Assembly: GCA_963971285.1 (NCBI GenBank)
Contig: OZ020248.1
Location: 21,907,873 to 21,971,872 of the forward strand
Length of the DNA: 64,000 bases
Origin: Astropecten irregularis
Taxonomy: Eukaryota; Echinodermata; Asteroidea; Paxillosida; Astropectinidae
Reading direction: 5' to 3'
The translations under genes were made by a program, and so were the position numbers. Each line of letters opens with the position of its first letter. Position 1 is the first letter of the stretch. Of this stretch, positions 32,135 to 42,643 are shown piece by piece. The notes under the pieces are model-generated. The model was not told where the DNA came from and did not search any database. It saw nothing but the letters and a program-made list of their open reading frames with translations.

Positions 32135-32182
32135 GGCTCTGAAGAGAGCCATTTGGTTTGATGTTTGGCTCTGAAAAGAGCC
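32135..32182 (-). promoter_or_regulatory. Two histone-type mRNA 3' stem-loops
   Basis: On the minus strand, 32182-32167 reads GGCTCTTTTCAGAGCC, the exact metazoan replication-dependent histone stem-loop: six-base-pair stem, UUUC loop, preceded by CACAAAT. A second copy at 32150-32135 reads GGCTCTCTTCAGAGCC (loop CUUC), preceded by CCAAAT and followed by ACAC. About 20 bp past it comes CAACCCAAAAGAGAAGAAAT, a purine-rich stretch like the U7 snRNP-binding element. Orientation agrees with the transposase, whose open frame reads straight into the first stem-loop. In histone mRNAs this signal binds SLBP and replaces polyadenylation. No histone coding sequence is nearby. Confidence 0.75.
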
Positions 32183-33701
32183 ATTTGTGTACAGACATTT
32201 TTTTTAATCTCTTGATCCATGTTTCCTCGACGTACTTGAATAGCTGGCACAGGAGGGGTTCCGTGACTTTGCCCTGTAGCTTGCTGAATGCTGGCTGGAC
32301 ATGCTCATGAGGAAGGGAACGGCAGGGCCATCAGCTTTCGGATGATACGCTGCACTGCAGGCTCCGACATGTATGGCACAGCAAGACCCAGGCCTTGGCA
32401 CTTCCGCCAGACCGCCTGTGACCAGTGGTACAGACAGCCTTGGATTTGACGATCGGGATAGACAGACCGAAGCGCCGACCACATTCCAGTTTCAAAATCC
32501 ACGACGAAGTTCTGCACGATGTCACCTCTGGATGGCAAGTTCTTCTTGACAGCTCGAAGAACCTTCCGGTAATCCTTCTTGGTACGGCGTGACATTAGGC
32601 AGAATGCCAGTGGGACTTGCTTATGATCCCCGCGCTCTGACTTCACAAAGGCATGGATACTGAGAAGTTGGACGAATGGCCTGTGTACCACCTTGAAGGT
32701 GCCGTCAAAGTACCAGGTCTTGGCTCTGTCCAGGATGCTGGTTTGCTCCGGGACATGAATAGAAGATGCCTCTCATCACCAACGACGATGTCTTTCACCA
32801 AGAAATCAAGCGGTATAAAGTCAGTGGCCAGGTGAAACTTCAGGTCCGTTGGCTCGTGAGGACGAAGACCTTGGCGAGTACGGTTTGCGACCCGCACCAG
32901 GTTGGCCGGCTTGGGGAAGCTTGCAGGTTCGATATCAGCTGCACGGTTCGTCATGATCTCCTCAACGATGGCACCGGCAGATCTAAACATATCCTGCTTG
33001 GACTTCGCTTTCCCAGCTGTGGAAAACTCAACAGCTACTGCTGCGTCGGGTTCCGCTGGGTGAGAATGAGCCGAAGTGGTACCAGGCTTGAATACATCTC
33101 CTTGCTGCAGAACGAAAGCTGAGCAGCGCTGATTCCTGCCCCGGACACTGCACACCAAGGCGCACTTTCTTGATGACGGATTCCTCTGCCACCTCTTGGT
33201 GTACTTATAGCCACAGCTGTCAACCAAAATCGGCTTCCCTTGCTGGGTTCCGCTCTGCAACATCTTGTATGTGATGGTCACTTCTTGACACGTAGCTTGA
33301 AGGTCTTGGGGGGGCAGGTGCGTCAGCGATGCTTTCCTCCTCCGGTGGCTGCGGTATCTCATAACTACGTGAGACCTCAAACTGCATGTCAGACTCCCTG
33401 TTGCTACAAGGGGCATGCTCGTCCACTTCCATCACGTCATCTTCAATTCCAGGAGAAAGTGAGTGAGCAGAAATGCTCTGGTACTCTCTCCCACTGGAAT
33501 TGGAGAGTCAGTAAAAGAAATGAAACAGTTTGCGCAATGCCACGATGTGAGCTCCGAGGAGTCCTCCATTAACAGCTTGTAGTCCTCCGCAGAAAACCCT
33601 GTTCCACAGGCGAGATGTTGCCAACCGTTGCAGTTGTCACACTGTAGCGCCTTCTGGTTTCTTCGGACAGCCTTGGAGCAGACGACACATGGGTACTTCA
33701 T
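32183..33701 (-). pseudogene. PHD-FLYWCH-MULE transposase, frameshifted and C-terminally truncated
   Basis: From an ATG at 33701: a PHD-type zinc finger (YPCVVCSKAVRRNQKALQCD, NCNGWQHLACGTGF, then WHCANC); an acidic linker in another frame (33220-33435); a FLYWCH zinc finger (ILVDSCGYKYTKRWQRNPSS to TSAHSHPAEP); and the MULE core with catalytic aspartates in [13 protein letters not shown] and [20 protein letters not shown], followed by [20 protein letters not shown]. At least four frame changes occur. After [20 protein letters not shown] and KYVEETWIK the family sequence stops and reads RLKKMSVHKWLFSEP into the histone-like stem-loop, so the part bearing the catalytic glutamate is missing. 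It belongs to the element at 30219-34792. Confidence 0.8.
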
Positions 33702-34419
33702 CTTGACTAGTCTTGACTAGTCAGAATCTTGTTGTCACAGCACAGGGAAGTTGGCATACAAGTGACTGGCAGTGTAACCAAACCGGGCTTATATTGAGGA
33801 ATTTTCCATGGCCCATATGGCCCATCGCGTCATGAAATTGTATAATGTTTCTAATTAGCGAAAGAGACCGACAAAACACAGCGTCATCAAAAGCAGTAAA
33901 TATTGACAGGATGCTTCATTGACCCTCTATTACAACAAAGGAAAACTTGATGCTACTTCATTCGGTACACATAAAAGCTAAAAGATCACAATGGCTGTCA
34001 ATCAGCTACTTTCTGTGGTACACATAAAAGCTGTCAGTCATGATCGTTAATTACTGATTACTAATTACACCTCTCCCATGTCTGCACTTCAAAGCAGTGT
34101 GAATGTGATGCGAATTTCCAAATCTGTAGTACGGCAGTAATTACCTTTTTCATAATCTACTGTAAATTGTTATCTACTATATCAGGTATGGCGCTCCCCT
34201 GCCGCCAATTTTAAAATACTCCCCTAAAATCTCCTAGTGCTGGAAAACTATCAGCCGGTCAGTATCCTCCATTTCAGTCAGCCTACCGTAAAAATCACAT
34301 TTTTAATTGATTCTGTAATTGCGCCTTTGAACATCCTTGGATGGAAATGGCGCACAAGAAATGCAATAAATTATTAATTAATTAATTAAAATTAAAATCC
34401 TACCTAACATTTTTGTTGG

Positions 34420-34580
34420 CACTTCCACATACAGAATGTTTCCTTTTATTTCCTTTTATGTTCACAAACGACATCCAATTCCACGTACACAATGCTTCCT
34501 TTATTTCCGTTTATTTTCACAAACGAGTTCCACATAGTGAATTTACAGAATGCTTCCTTTTATTTCCACTCAACATGACA
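34420..34580. repeat. Imperfect 57-bp tandem repeat
   Basis: Two and a half copies of a unit containing ACAGAATGCTTCCTTTTATT and CACAAACGA (starts near 34426, 34483, 34540). It lies between the transposase and the right terminal array of the foldback MULE and may be part of its subterminal region. Confidence 0.55.
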
Positions 34581-34635
34581 AAATCTACTGAAAACAAAAC
34601 CGGCCAACGTTTACAAACTACAAGCTTAATTATAC

Positions 34636-34792
34636 GTGGCGTACGAGTTGGTTGGCGTACGACCTGGTTGGTGTACGACTTGGTTGGCGTACGAGTAGGT
34701 TGGCGTACGAGTTAGTCGGCGTACGAGTTGACCAAACGGCATACGAGTTGGTTGGCGTACGAGTTGGTCGGCGTACGAGTTGACCAGCTTCG
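34636..34792. repeat. Right terminal array of the foldback MULE
   Basis: Nine degenerate 17-bp units (plus strand GGCGTACGAGTTGGTTG), inverse to the left array, ending TTGACCAGCTTCG at 34792. One unit is interrupted by ACCAAACGGCAT. The 9-bp target duplication follows. Confidence 0.85.
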
Positions 34793-35044
34793 TTGTAATA
34801 GCTTGTACCATCAGGATTATATTGCACATTCCTGTTTGGCTGTTGCAGTTGGTTTAACTGACCTATCAGCTGACCAAACATTCTAAACATCTGCTGGTCA
34901 TGTTCTTGGTCGTCTCTTCTTTGACGTTCCTCTCTTTCTGCCTCCATTTGGGCTTGACGTTCATGTCACTGCATCATTGACTTCATAAATGACTCCTGTT
35001 GACCATTGAAAGATGTTATCAATGTTTCAATGGTAGACTCCATT
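34793..35044 (-). repeat. Right part of the split repeat, with an Arg/Glu-rich coding frame
   Basis: It continues the repeat cut by the foldback element and matches 48826-49080. Minus reading from the ATG at 35043: MESTIETLITSFNGQQESFM, a stop, then EAEREERQRRDDQEHDQQMF and FGQLIGQLNQLQQPNRNVQ. In the unbroken copy the frame ends shortly after YNPDGTSYYN. Such short, charged, helical C-terminal tails occur in Myb/SANT-like transposon proteins, but I cannot prove the family. In both copies homology begins at the ATG, so the unit may be an exon or a transduced piece. Confidence 0.6.
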
Positions 35045-35586
35045 TTTGATGTCTCCTTTGTCTTCTTCTTGGGGGGGTCCTTCTATTAAAAAATCAAACA
35101 TGCGCCGTTCTTCAAGTTACGAGCAATGTTGGAAGTGCTCTAGTATTGAGCATCAGTCTCACTTGGTTGCTGCTTGGAATAGCAGGAAATAGACTGCTCA
35201 AATTCTGTGTTTTTCAATGGGTTTTTCAATGAGACTATTATCAGTCGGCTTGCTGCTGATGGGGAATGTGGGAAAAGTTTCCATCTTTGTCTTGTCAGCT
35301 CTTGCCGTTGGGAGAGGACACAACTAATTGGCTCACGTGATATAGACATTCCTGCCATTGGGCAGATCTATGGTCTTTTACAAAATTTTCTTGTACTTAA
35401 CTGGATGTCTACATCTTCATGTCCAATGTGGGTTGATGTCAAATTAGAGGTACTGTACATGTATGAGGTCGATTGGATTTCATTGATTGGGAGGACGAGC
35501 AGTGAGCACGGCTGTTAACCTCCCCTTCTATAAATCCTGGTTCTGTTGTGATTTGCTCTGGTCATTATTGTTTGATCGTCTTCCCA
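35045..35586. other. No gene recognised
   Basis: Lies between the split repeat and the gag zinc knuckle. Minus frames (for example 35140-35358) show no protease or other retroelement motif. The knuckle's retroelement may once have continued here. Confidence 0.4.
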
Positions 35587-35830
35587 CTAGATGTTTCTTG
35601 ATCGTTTCCTGCAATCCCGCCATATGTGACCTGGGATGAGGCAGTAGTCACAGATGATTTTGCTACGGTTGTCATTGTTTCGATAGTTGTTAGTGTTTCG
35701 TGGATTGGGACTTTGATACCGATTACGTCTGTCACGTCTGCTGCTGCGTCTTCTGTCACCCAATGGATGACGGTTAGTGTCTCTTTCGTGGCTGTCTTTG
35801 TCTCATCCTCATGGTGAGCATGAGTGGCGG
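35587..35830 (-). pseudogene. gag: Retrotransposon Gag nucleocapsid with CCHC zinc knuckle
   Basis: The minus frame reads an Arg-rich basic tract (GDRRRSSRRDRRNRYQSPNP) followed by IICDYCLIPGHIWRDCRKRS, a perfect C-x2-C-x4-H-x4-C knuckle, and ends at TAG 35589-35587. This is the end of a Ty1- or Ty3-type Gag, where the knuckle binds RNA. Upstream stops interrupt the frame near 35800, and no protease or polymerase follows. The longest minus frame over this region (35565-35834) is a different, Thr-rich frame and is a shadow. Confidence 0.7.
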
Positions 35831-36015
35831 TCATGATGAAAATGTCGCTTTGTATTATCTAGTTTCAGAGAAGCTATTTCTTCCCTGAGTTTGTGAATCT
35901 CATCGGTTTGAGCCGAAAATGAAACTTTTTTTGCAATAGATTGTGTTTCCCCTTTTATTCAGTAAAGCATTGAAGATAAAATATAAGACAAAAACGAATA
36001 ACTAAATAAAATCCT

Positions 36016-36513
36016 TTAGGTGGGCTTGATTTCTGTGTCCCATTCTGCGCTCGTTCGTCTAAACTGCTGCCTTGGACCCACTTCTTCAAGGGTGACTGAC
36101 GCCCTTTCTCGGCTGAGATTCTCCGCCATGCGGAGCGCAAGCTCAGGGTGCCGGCGAAGGAAACCTTTTATCCAATCCCTCCCCGGTGTATTATCTTTAA
36201 AGGGATTGGGTCTCCCGTCATCGTCGATGATTTTCTTCACTATTGACATGAGCTCCAGTTTCGTACGGCCATAACCAATTTTGGCCATACTTATGACCCA
36301 TTGGACTAGATCATCTTCTTCTTTGTCGGTCAGATAGGGCTTTGGACCTTGGCATGAATGCAATGGGGAGCGGTCATTCACCTTGTCGTTCAGTGTCGTC
36401 TTTGGGACACCATGGTTGCGGCTGGCCCCCGAGATAGAAATCTCCCCAGCTCTTATACGGTTGACCGCTGTTTCCAGGGCTTGGGTTTCATAATTCTTTA
36501 ACTTCCGTGGCAT
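36016..36513 (-). CDS. Pogo-type DNA-binding protein (HTH_psq + CENP-B-like), catalytic domain absent
   Basis: An intact 165-codon frame from ATG 36513. Residues 1-50 form a Pipsqueak-type helix-turn-helix (IRAGEISISGASRNHGVPKT). Residues about 60-150 form a CENP-B/Tc5-like second domain (KEEDDLVQWVISMAKIGYGR, NPFKDNTPGRDWIKGFLRRH, PELALRMAENLSRERASVTL). In pogo/Tigger/jerky transposases this is followed by a DDE domain; here the frame stops after SAEWDTEIKPT and no DDE motif is found downstream to 35600. The missing part may be a second exon, or the gene may be a truncated transposon or an exapted DNA-binding protein. No stops or frameshifts are present, unlike most neighbours. Confidence 0.7.
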   Translation of the reverse strand: MPRKLKNYETQALETAVNRIRAGEISISGASRNHGVPKTTLNDKVNDRSPLHSCQGPKPYLTDKEEDDLVQWVISMAKIGYGRTKLELMSIVKKIIDDDGRPNPFKDNTPGRDWIKGFLRRHPELALRMAENLSRERASVTLEEVGPRQQFRRTSAEWDTEIKPT

Positions 36514-37166
36514 TGCGTTGCTTGGAATGATACGGAATCTGGAGAATGAAACATAATTTTGATCAGCTTCAACTTTAACTAGACTTTTTTTCCATTATGA
36601 TCGATTACCTTTATAGGCATCGCAAAAGGTGACTCTCCCAAGGTATGTTTTTATGTAATTATTTTGTTAACTTTGTACTTGGGTCTACACTTTCATTTTC
36701 ATGTTCAAATTGTTGTTTCAACTATAGGACAAGAAAAACTATTTATTTCTTTTTAAAATGTGGTTGTAAACGTGGGACTAATAAAATTGTTAAAGAGAAT
36801 GCCGAGCCGATTCAAATTATAATATGTTTAGTGCCTCCACTGCTAATTTTTCAAATCAAACGTCATTGCGTAATTTTATTGCATTAGCTACAGCCGCGAT
36901 GAAAACCACAAAGATGATCAATGTGTTTGCAAAACTACTCTAAATTCCACGACAGATTTATTTATATTTTACTTGGGCCTACCCTTGTAATTTTTCTTTT
37001 CAGATTGTGACGATTTCAAAGGTGGGACCGGGAAATTCTAACATTTATTCTAATTAAATAATGTTATAATATAAATGTATTGTTTCTTCACCCAGTTATA
37101 TGTCGGGGTACGCGGTCTGCGATCCCAGGGGGTTGGTTGCAGTTATTTGCCACCGGGGTAGGAGGA

Positions 37167-40100
37167 TCACTCCGATTTGAATTTAGAAATCATCATATCA
37201 CCATCACCTGAAGGGGTTGATGCTGCAATCCAGTATATCTGTATAAACAAAACAGAAAAGCAAGAAGAGTATAAAATTACTAATTCTCTAATACAATGAG
37301 ACTGGTTTTGTAACTGGCCCACTCTCGCATGACCATATTACTATTTAGAGGTATTGCGAAAAGGAAGACAATAAACAATTTTCCAGACTTATTTAGAGTC
37401 ATACAATATTTGACTAGTAAAACATAGGTTTATTACCTGATTGACCAACGACTGCAACCAGTCCTTGATGATGTCACAGTCTCTCCCTTTGGATAAGCTG
37501 CTTAGCTTCTTCTTTATTCCTGAAATGAAAAGACAACACAGAACATAGACTTGTAATATCAATTCAGTAATTCTCCTAGGCCAACAAAAGTTGAAGTAAG
37601 AGCATAGTAGAATTTTACATTTGATAAGGGAATGCCCTAAATATGGAGTTGGACATATTAATGAAATAAAGACCCGCGTTTTTCACAGGTACATGTATTT
37701 GTGGTTAAAGCCACATTTATTTACATCTCAAACCTTTTGCGACATGCCAGACATCAAAGTAGTGTGTGATGCCATCGGGCTCGAGGTTCTCCTGAACCCA
37801 TTTGGTCACCTGCATGTGCCGGTCAGTGATCAGTGCTTGCGGCTTTATTTTCTGGCCCTTTACCCACTTCATCGTCCGCTTCAGCCCTTCCAGCTCCATG
37901 GCATTGGAGTTCTTCACCTCGTTGCTCTGAAAGGTAAAGACAAAAATTACTGTCGGTTTATTCTTTATGATAAGCACTTTGGGGGAAAACCTTTCAGAAG
38001 TTTTGTTAAATGCAAACGACAATGAGTATTTTATTTTAATATAGCTTTGATGATTTTGTACACAGGATTCGATAAGGGACAGCAGTGTTTGTGGCATCTT
38101 TAAGTACATTCCATATATGATATGAGGATCAGACAGTAAACTGTTTGAAATGTTTCAACATATACCTACCTGAACCAGTTGAATGTCCAGCATTTTGTTG
38201 GTGGTGAGGTCCATTAGGCTGTAGGACCCATATTTGGCGCAGTGACCCATGCTGTCACAGCGGGCATCGCCTCCAAGTATCGGTCTAGATTCAGCATGTT
38301 TGATACTGAAAACTAGCTCCCTTTGACTCGCTTCCCAAACCTACAGTGAAAAAAAGTTACAAGAAATGAAAGGCCAAGCACTTGCTAAACCAGACAATGG
38401 CTGGAGGAGAAAATATATCGTGAACATTCCACTACATGTCATTTAATGTCAGATATAAATTTCTGACATTACCTCACCACTGCATAATGAAGTCAAGAGC
38501 AACCATTTTTTTTCAACGCAAATTGCTTATGCAATCATGTCAAAGTTAGCCTATGTAACATTGAGTAACAATAGAGAATGACCACATTTCAGACTTTACG
38601 TAATGGTTTGCTTTTGAAGGTTTTCATTTCAGTATGAAATGATTAACATGTTTGCCAGGTTACACAACTTACTCGAACAACTGCAGGTTGGATGTACAGT
38701 GTCTGATGCGTCATGAATGTCTTGTACGACAATGTGGCAACATTCATGTGGTGCATGATCTTGAGGACCTTCCCTAGTGACGCCCCTGCCGCTACAATTG
38801 CCGTTGACATTTGGATATTACCAGCTGGTGTTCCCCCGATGTACGGCTGACTGTACCACCTTCGAGTGTAATTGCAGAGGGTACAAGACTGGGCAATTAC
38901 AACAAGGGAACCAACGATCCTATTTATTGTTCTTCTGGCTGGACCTGCACATCTGGGACATCGCTGGAATAGTTCCAACAGCTGCTCCTTATAAACAAGG
39001 AACTTCTGCTCCTGGTGGCAGGCCACCTGTGACTCCCTGCAATAATCCATACATAATGTATATATTAATTGAAATGAGAGAGTTATTTGATTCAAAGTTT
39101 ATTATTGGACAGAACGCAGCACAGTCACTGAACCAGAATTAACTTGCTGATTTGAAGATTTTAAATGAAAATACAACAAATCAATTGTTGCCCACTGTGA
39201 TGTGGTGCAGCATACCCTATATTTTGTTTCATCTTGACCAGACTTGGATCATGTCCCACTCCACTAATCATCTTTGAATATTTGCAGAGAGACCAGACTT
39301 TTAATGAACTAAAACAAGTATCTAAAGCAAAACTTATGAAGCACTTTCACAACTGCTCAAACTTGGAATGTATTCCTCGGCTGACTCTATATCATTGCAG
39401 TCATCACTGTCCTCCTCCTCCTCAATGAATGATGCCTCTTGCTGAGGTTGCGGGTCAATGTGACTCGAATCACTTCCACTTCCGAGGAGCTGCAGTGGTG
39501 GAAGCTTAACAACCTCACACTGCACGGCCTTCCCCCTCATTTTGACATTGTACTGGAAACCTGGTAAATATTAGAAGCCAAACAAATCAGAATTAATTTG
39601 CTGTCAACTGACAAGGGAGGAATCATGCAATGTCTAAGTAACTGATGGCTACTCAGCTGACCTTCACACCATCCTTCTTTACAGGTCTGAAACCTCTAAG
39701 ATAATGGCCACTGCCCTCATAAATTCAGCACAAATAAAATTTCAATGATTTCATGTCAAGAATAACAAAATGTCAATGTTTATGCCTACCTCTATGAGTC
39801 CGCTTAGGTGTAATGTTCACTTGGAGTGATTTAGCCCTCTTGGACACCTTCAGTGGCTCAATTGCAGCTTGGCAAATGCGGTTTGCAGTCTCCGGCAGCA
39901 CGTTCACTTGGCATGTTCCATCTACTTTCTGTAGAGTAAATCAGTGTACAATTAATAAGATCATTTGTAGGCTGATTGTGCAATTGGAAACATTTATTAA
40001 TTTATATTGGTTTTACATGTCAATGCAAATTCTACTTCACACAGTAGTTTGCAACACGAATTACAACCAGGCCTTGCGTTAACTTTTTTTCCTGGCTAGC

Positions 40101-41722
40101 CCACCGGGCCAGCTTACATCATACATCTGGCCCGTTTACATTTTTACTAGCCTGTACAGATGTCGGTCCATAAATGTAACGTGTACATGTAGGTTCTTCT
40201 TCTTTTTTTTTTACTAGCCCACAGGGCAACCAAGGAAGTGAGTCTAGCTAGCCCAGAGTGGTTTTTGCTAGACATTGTATGCCGGGCTAGTACTATTTCA
40301 AGCCCTGACAACAAAAGAATTCCAAAATTTTGAAGAGGGAGGCTGGAATAAATTGGCACGACAAAGAGTGTGGTATTTATACAAGTATTTTGAAAGCAAT
40401 TACCTGTTTAAGGGTACTTGCTGCAATCTTATTCTTTCCTTCATGACTGCTCCTGCCTACACTTGGTGAACACGTTTGCAAATGTGCTGGTTCACTTGGA
40501 AACGTCGCTGTTGCATTTACATTGGTAGCCAGAAGTTCATGTAGTACCTAAATCAAGAGAATAAAAAAAAAGGTGACGAGCCAATTCTGATTTTCCAATT
40601 TGTAACTTTCGTAATAATCTTTTGGTCAAAAGTAAAGCAATTGAAGGTAACGGTTACTTTTAGGGTATGCTACTTTGAACTAATGGTTTTAAGGAAACAG
40701 GAAAGGTCCAAAAAATATCATTTCGGAGTAGTAGAAGGAATAATTATTATTAAGTTGTTTTCATTCCCTTTATGGGTATTGTACCGTAAAGGTTACCAGG
40801 CATAAATGTCTTTTACGCCACCCAAATCATTTTCAGTAGTTATTTGTGGTAAGGAAACCGTTATTTCTTTCACTGAAATATTGTCGAATTAGGGTTTACA
40901 GGATCAATTAATAATAATATTTCCTTTAATTAACAAATCTCATTTGGGAACAGATAAGCTAAAATAAATACTGAAAATAATATGGACGGCGTAAAAGACA
41001 CTAACATCGGTAACCGCTACCCAATAAATAATTATATCAAACAAACTCTCTGTTTTTTTTTTAATTATGAAACACCCCACCACCAACATTAACAACGTTG
41101 ATTTATTTTCCAAAAGCTCATCACATTATGCTACATGTATGGTGACGGTCGTGTATTATTAAAGAAAGTCCTTGCACTACCCCTTAACTTAATTAAAATA
41201 ATCTATGCGAGGTGGCTTACAAGAATCTCGGGTGCATGAGTAAGCATGGTGAGGCCATGCCAATTTACCAAAAAAAAATCGCTCAGATCTGCATCAAGGT
41301 CAATACAACTTACCCGTTGCTGCAGATCTGAATCTAAAAATATTGACATTCTGGAGTTTGCTTACCCTCCTCGTCTCTCGCTTTTCAAAGGCTGGCCTGG
41401 ACTTCTTAGGTGGGGGTGACGAGACATTGGCAGGCTCGGATGGCCTTTTGATGGACGGCACACTGCCTGCTTTCAGTTGAAGTCGAGTCCCAGCAAACCC
41501 GAACTTTCTCTTTAGAAGTGAAGAGGGCTCGAAATCGTCGTACACGAAGTGTGCACAACAAACCTTAGAGTACTTGGTCCTCACAAAATCGGACCGCGTG
41601 TTATTGACAAAATTCGTCCACAGACGCTGGCAAGAATGGTCACTCGGAAATGAGAAAAAACTGCTCTCTGAGGAATTTTGTTGGTTACGAATGCAGCCTC
41701 CAACCACACAGCTGATCGGCAT
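37167..41722 (-). CDS. THAP-domain transposase-like gene, nine exons
   Basis: Exon 1 (41722-41366) starts at ATG and encodes a THAP zinc finger: C5-x4-C10, WTNFV, VCCAHF and the SVPS box (119 codons, ending at GTAAGC). Exon 2 is 40547-40404, exon 3 is 39928-39790, and exon 4 begins at 39560 (acidic, donor uncertain). Exon 5 is 39036-38673 (FQRCPRCAG, QPYIGGTPAGN), exon 6 is 38340-38170 (LGGDARCDSMGHCAKYGSYS), exon 7 is 37926-37734 (ITDRHMQVTKWV, HYFDVWHVAKG), exon 8 is 37519-37437, and exon 9 starts at 37238. All defined junctions have AG/GT boundaries, and phases agree from 1 to 4 and from 5 to 9. The GGD, TDRH and FDVWH motifs are conserved in this family. A TGA at 37169-37167 ends the frame early relative to family members. 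Either a recently dead transposon or an expressed derivative. Confidence 0.75.
40068..40307. mobile_element. 240-bp hAT-like MITE inside intron 2
   Basis: It begins CAGGCCTTGCGTTAACTTTT and ends in the inverse of CAGGGCTTGAAATAGTACTA. Internal GCTAGCCCACCGGGCC and related motifs recur on both arms. CAGGG-CTTG-AA termini are typical of hAT miniature elements. The flanking ACAAC on both sides is shorter than the expected 8-bp duplication. It lies between exons 3 and 2 of the THAP gene. Confidence 0.55.
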
Positions 41723-42643
41723 TCTCGCGAAAACTGTGATTTTTCTGCAAATTGGAGCCGATGAATGACACGTTCATGCATGCATTGCAGTACGTTCATA
41801 AATCATTGTATTTTTTTTTTATGTACACAATACGTATGGGGAGTCGAGTATAGGATACCAGACAAAACTTGGTTTGCTTTACACGTCCAGTTACGCACCC
41901 GACTAAAGCGCAGAGTTGATAGTGTATTCTTGCGCGGAGAATAAAAGACAGCATAAACTTTCTTGCCGGAACTATGCACACTGGTCGGCTCCGTAAAATG
42001 ACGTCATTTTTCGCCTAAATTTGTCTGCTGCCCTCATCGACGGATTTTGGTAAATTTTCGCGAACTGCCCAGGCGGAGTGTGAACGAAAACACTAGAAAA
42101 CGCTAATTTTTACTAGTTTATTGAAATATATGAGAGGCTTATCAAACAGTTTGTACATAAGACAGTTGAAAACTATCATTTAACATGAAATTATTCTTGA
42201 GCGGCTCATCCTCTTTAAGGATTTTTTTTGTGTAGCAAAATTGCTAATCAATTTTATTTTTGTAAAGCAGTTTGCAAATTTTGCATAGCAGTTTTGATTT
42301 GCAGCTTTGCTTCACAAATAATAGTTAACCGATTTCAAATGATTACGTTACATTACGTAATTGTAATTAAAAATTTAAATGTTTTTAAATTATGTGGAGT
42401 TGTGGTTAAGTGGTAGGAGAGTATTTCTGTACCTGGTGAAATTGTCAACAATTTAACACAATAAAACAAAAAAATTATAAAAGACACAATTAAAACACAC
42501 TTTCCAGTTGTGATTTGTGAACTTTATTAATCATTCACACTCGTCAGTCAGTTCAGGTTGCCAAAACAGTAACTGAGTTTTATGATATTGGTATGGTATG
42601 GTAATTTTAGCAGTTAGCACACTTATCTGGTAGGCTAGCACAT

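Larger units (their letters stand above)
30219..34792 (-). mobile_element. 4574-bp Foldback-type MULE with 9-bp target duplication
   Basis: Both ends share GCTGGTCAACTCGTACGCCG in opposite orientation and consist of degenerate 17-bp tandem units (core CAACTCGTACGCC). Flanks are the 9-bp direct repeats TTGTAATAG (30210-30218 and 34793-34801), and the uninterrupted paralogue at 48788-49080 carries one copy, TTATAATAG. Nine-bp duplications are typical of Mutator-like elements, and Drosophila Foldback/NOF elements (MULE superfamily) have the same segmented termini. Inside, on the minus strand, lies a PHD-FLYWCH-MULE transposase (32200-33701), now dead, followed by histone-type stem-loops. A 1.2-kb foreign element sits in the left terminus (30333-31534). 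Confidence 0.85.

Noticed and set aside
32135..32182. Reading the stem-loops as plus-strand transcription terminators
   Set aside because: On the plus strand the loops are GAAG/GAAA. The minus strand gives the exact histone consensus and matches the transposase orientation.
32766..33122. Plus-strand frames across the MULE
   Set aside because: Antisense shadows of the FLYWCH-MULE coding region; no motif of their own.
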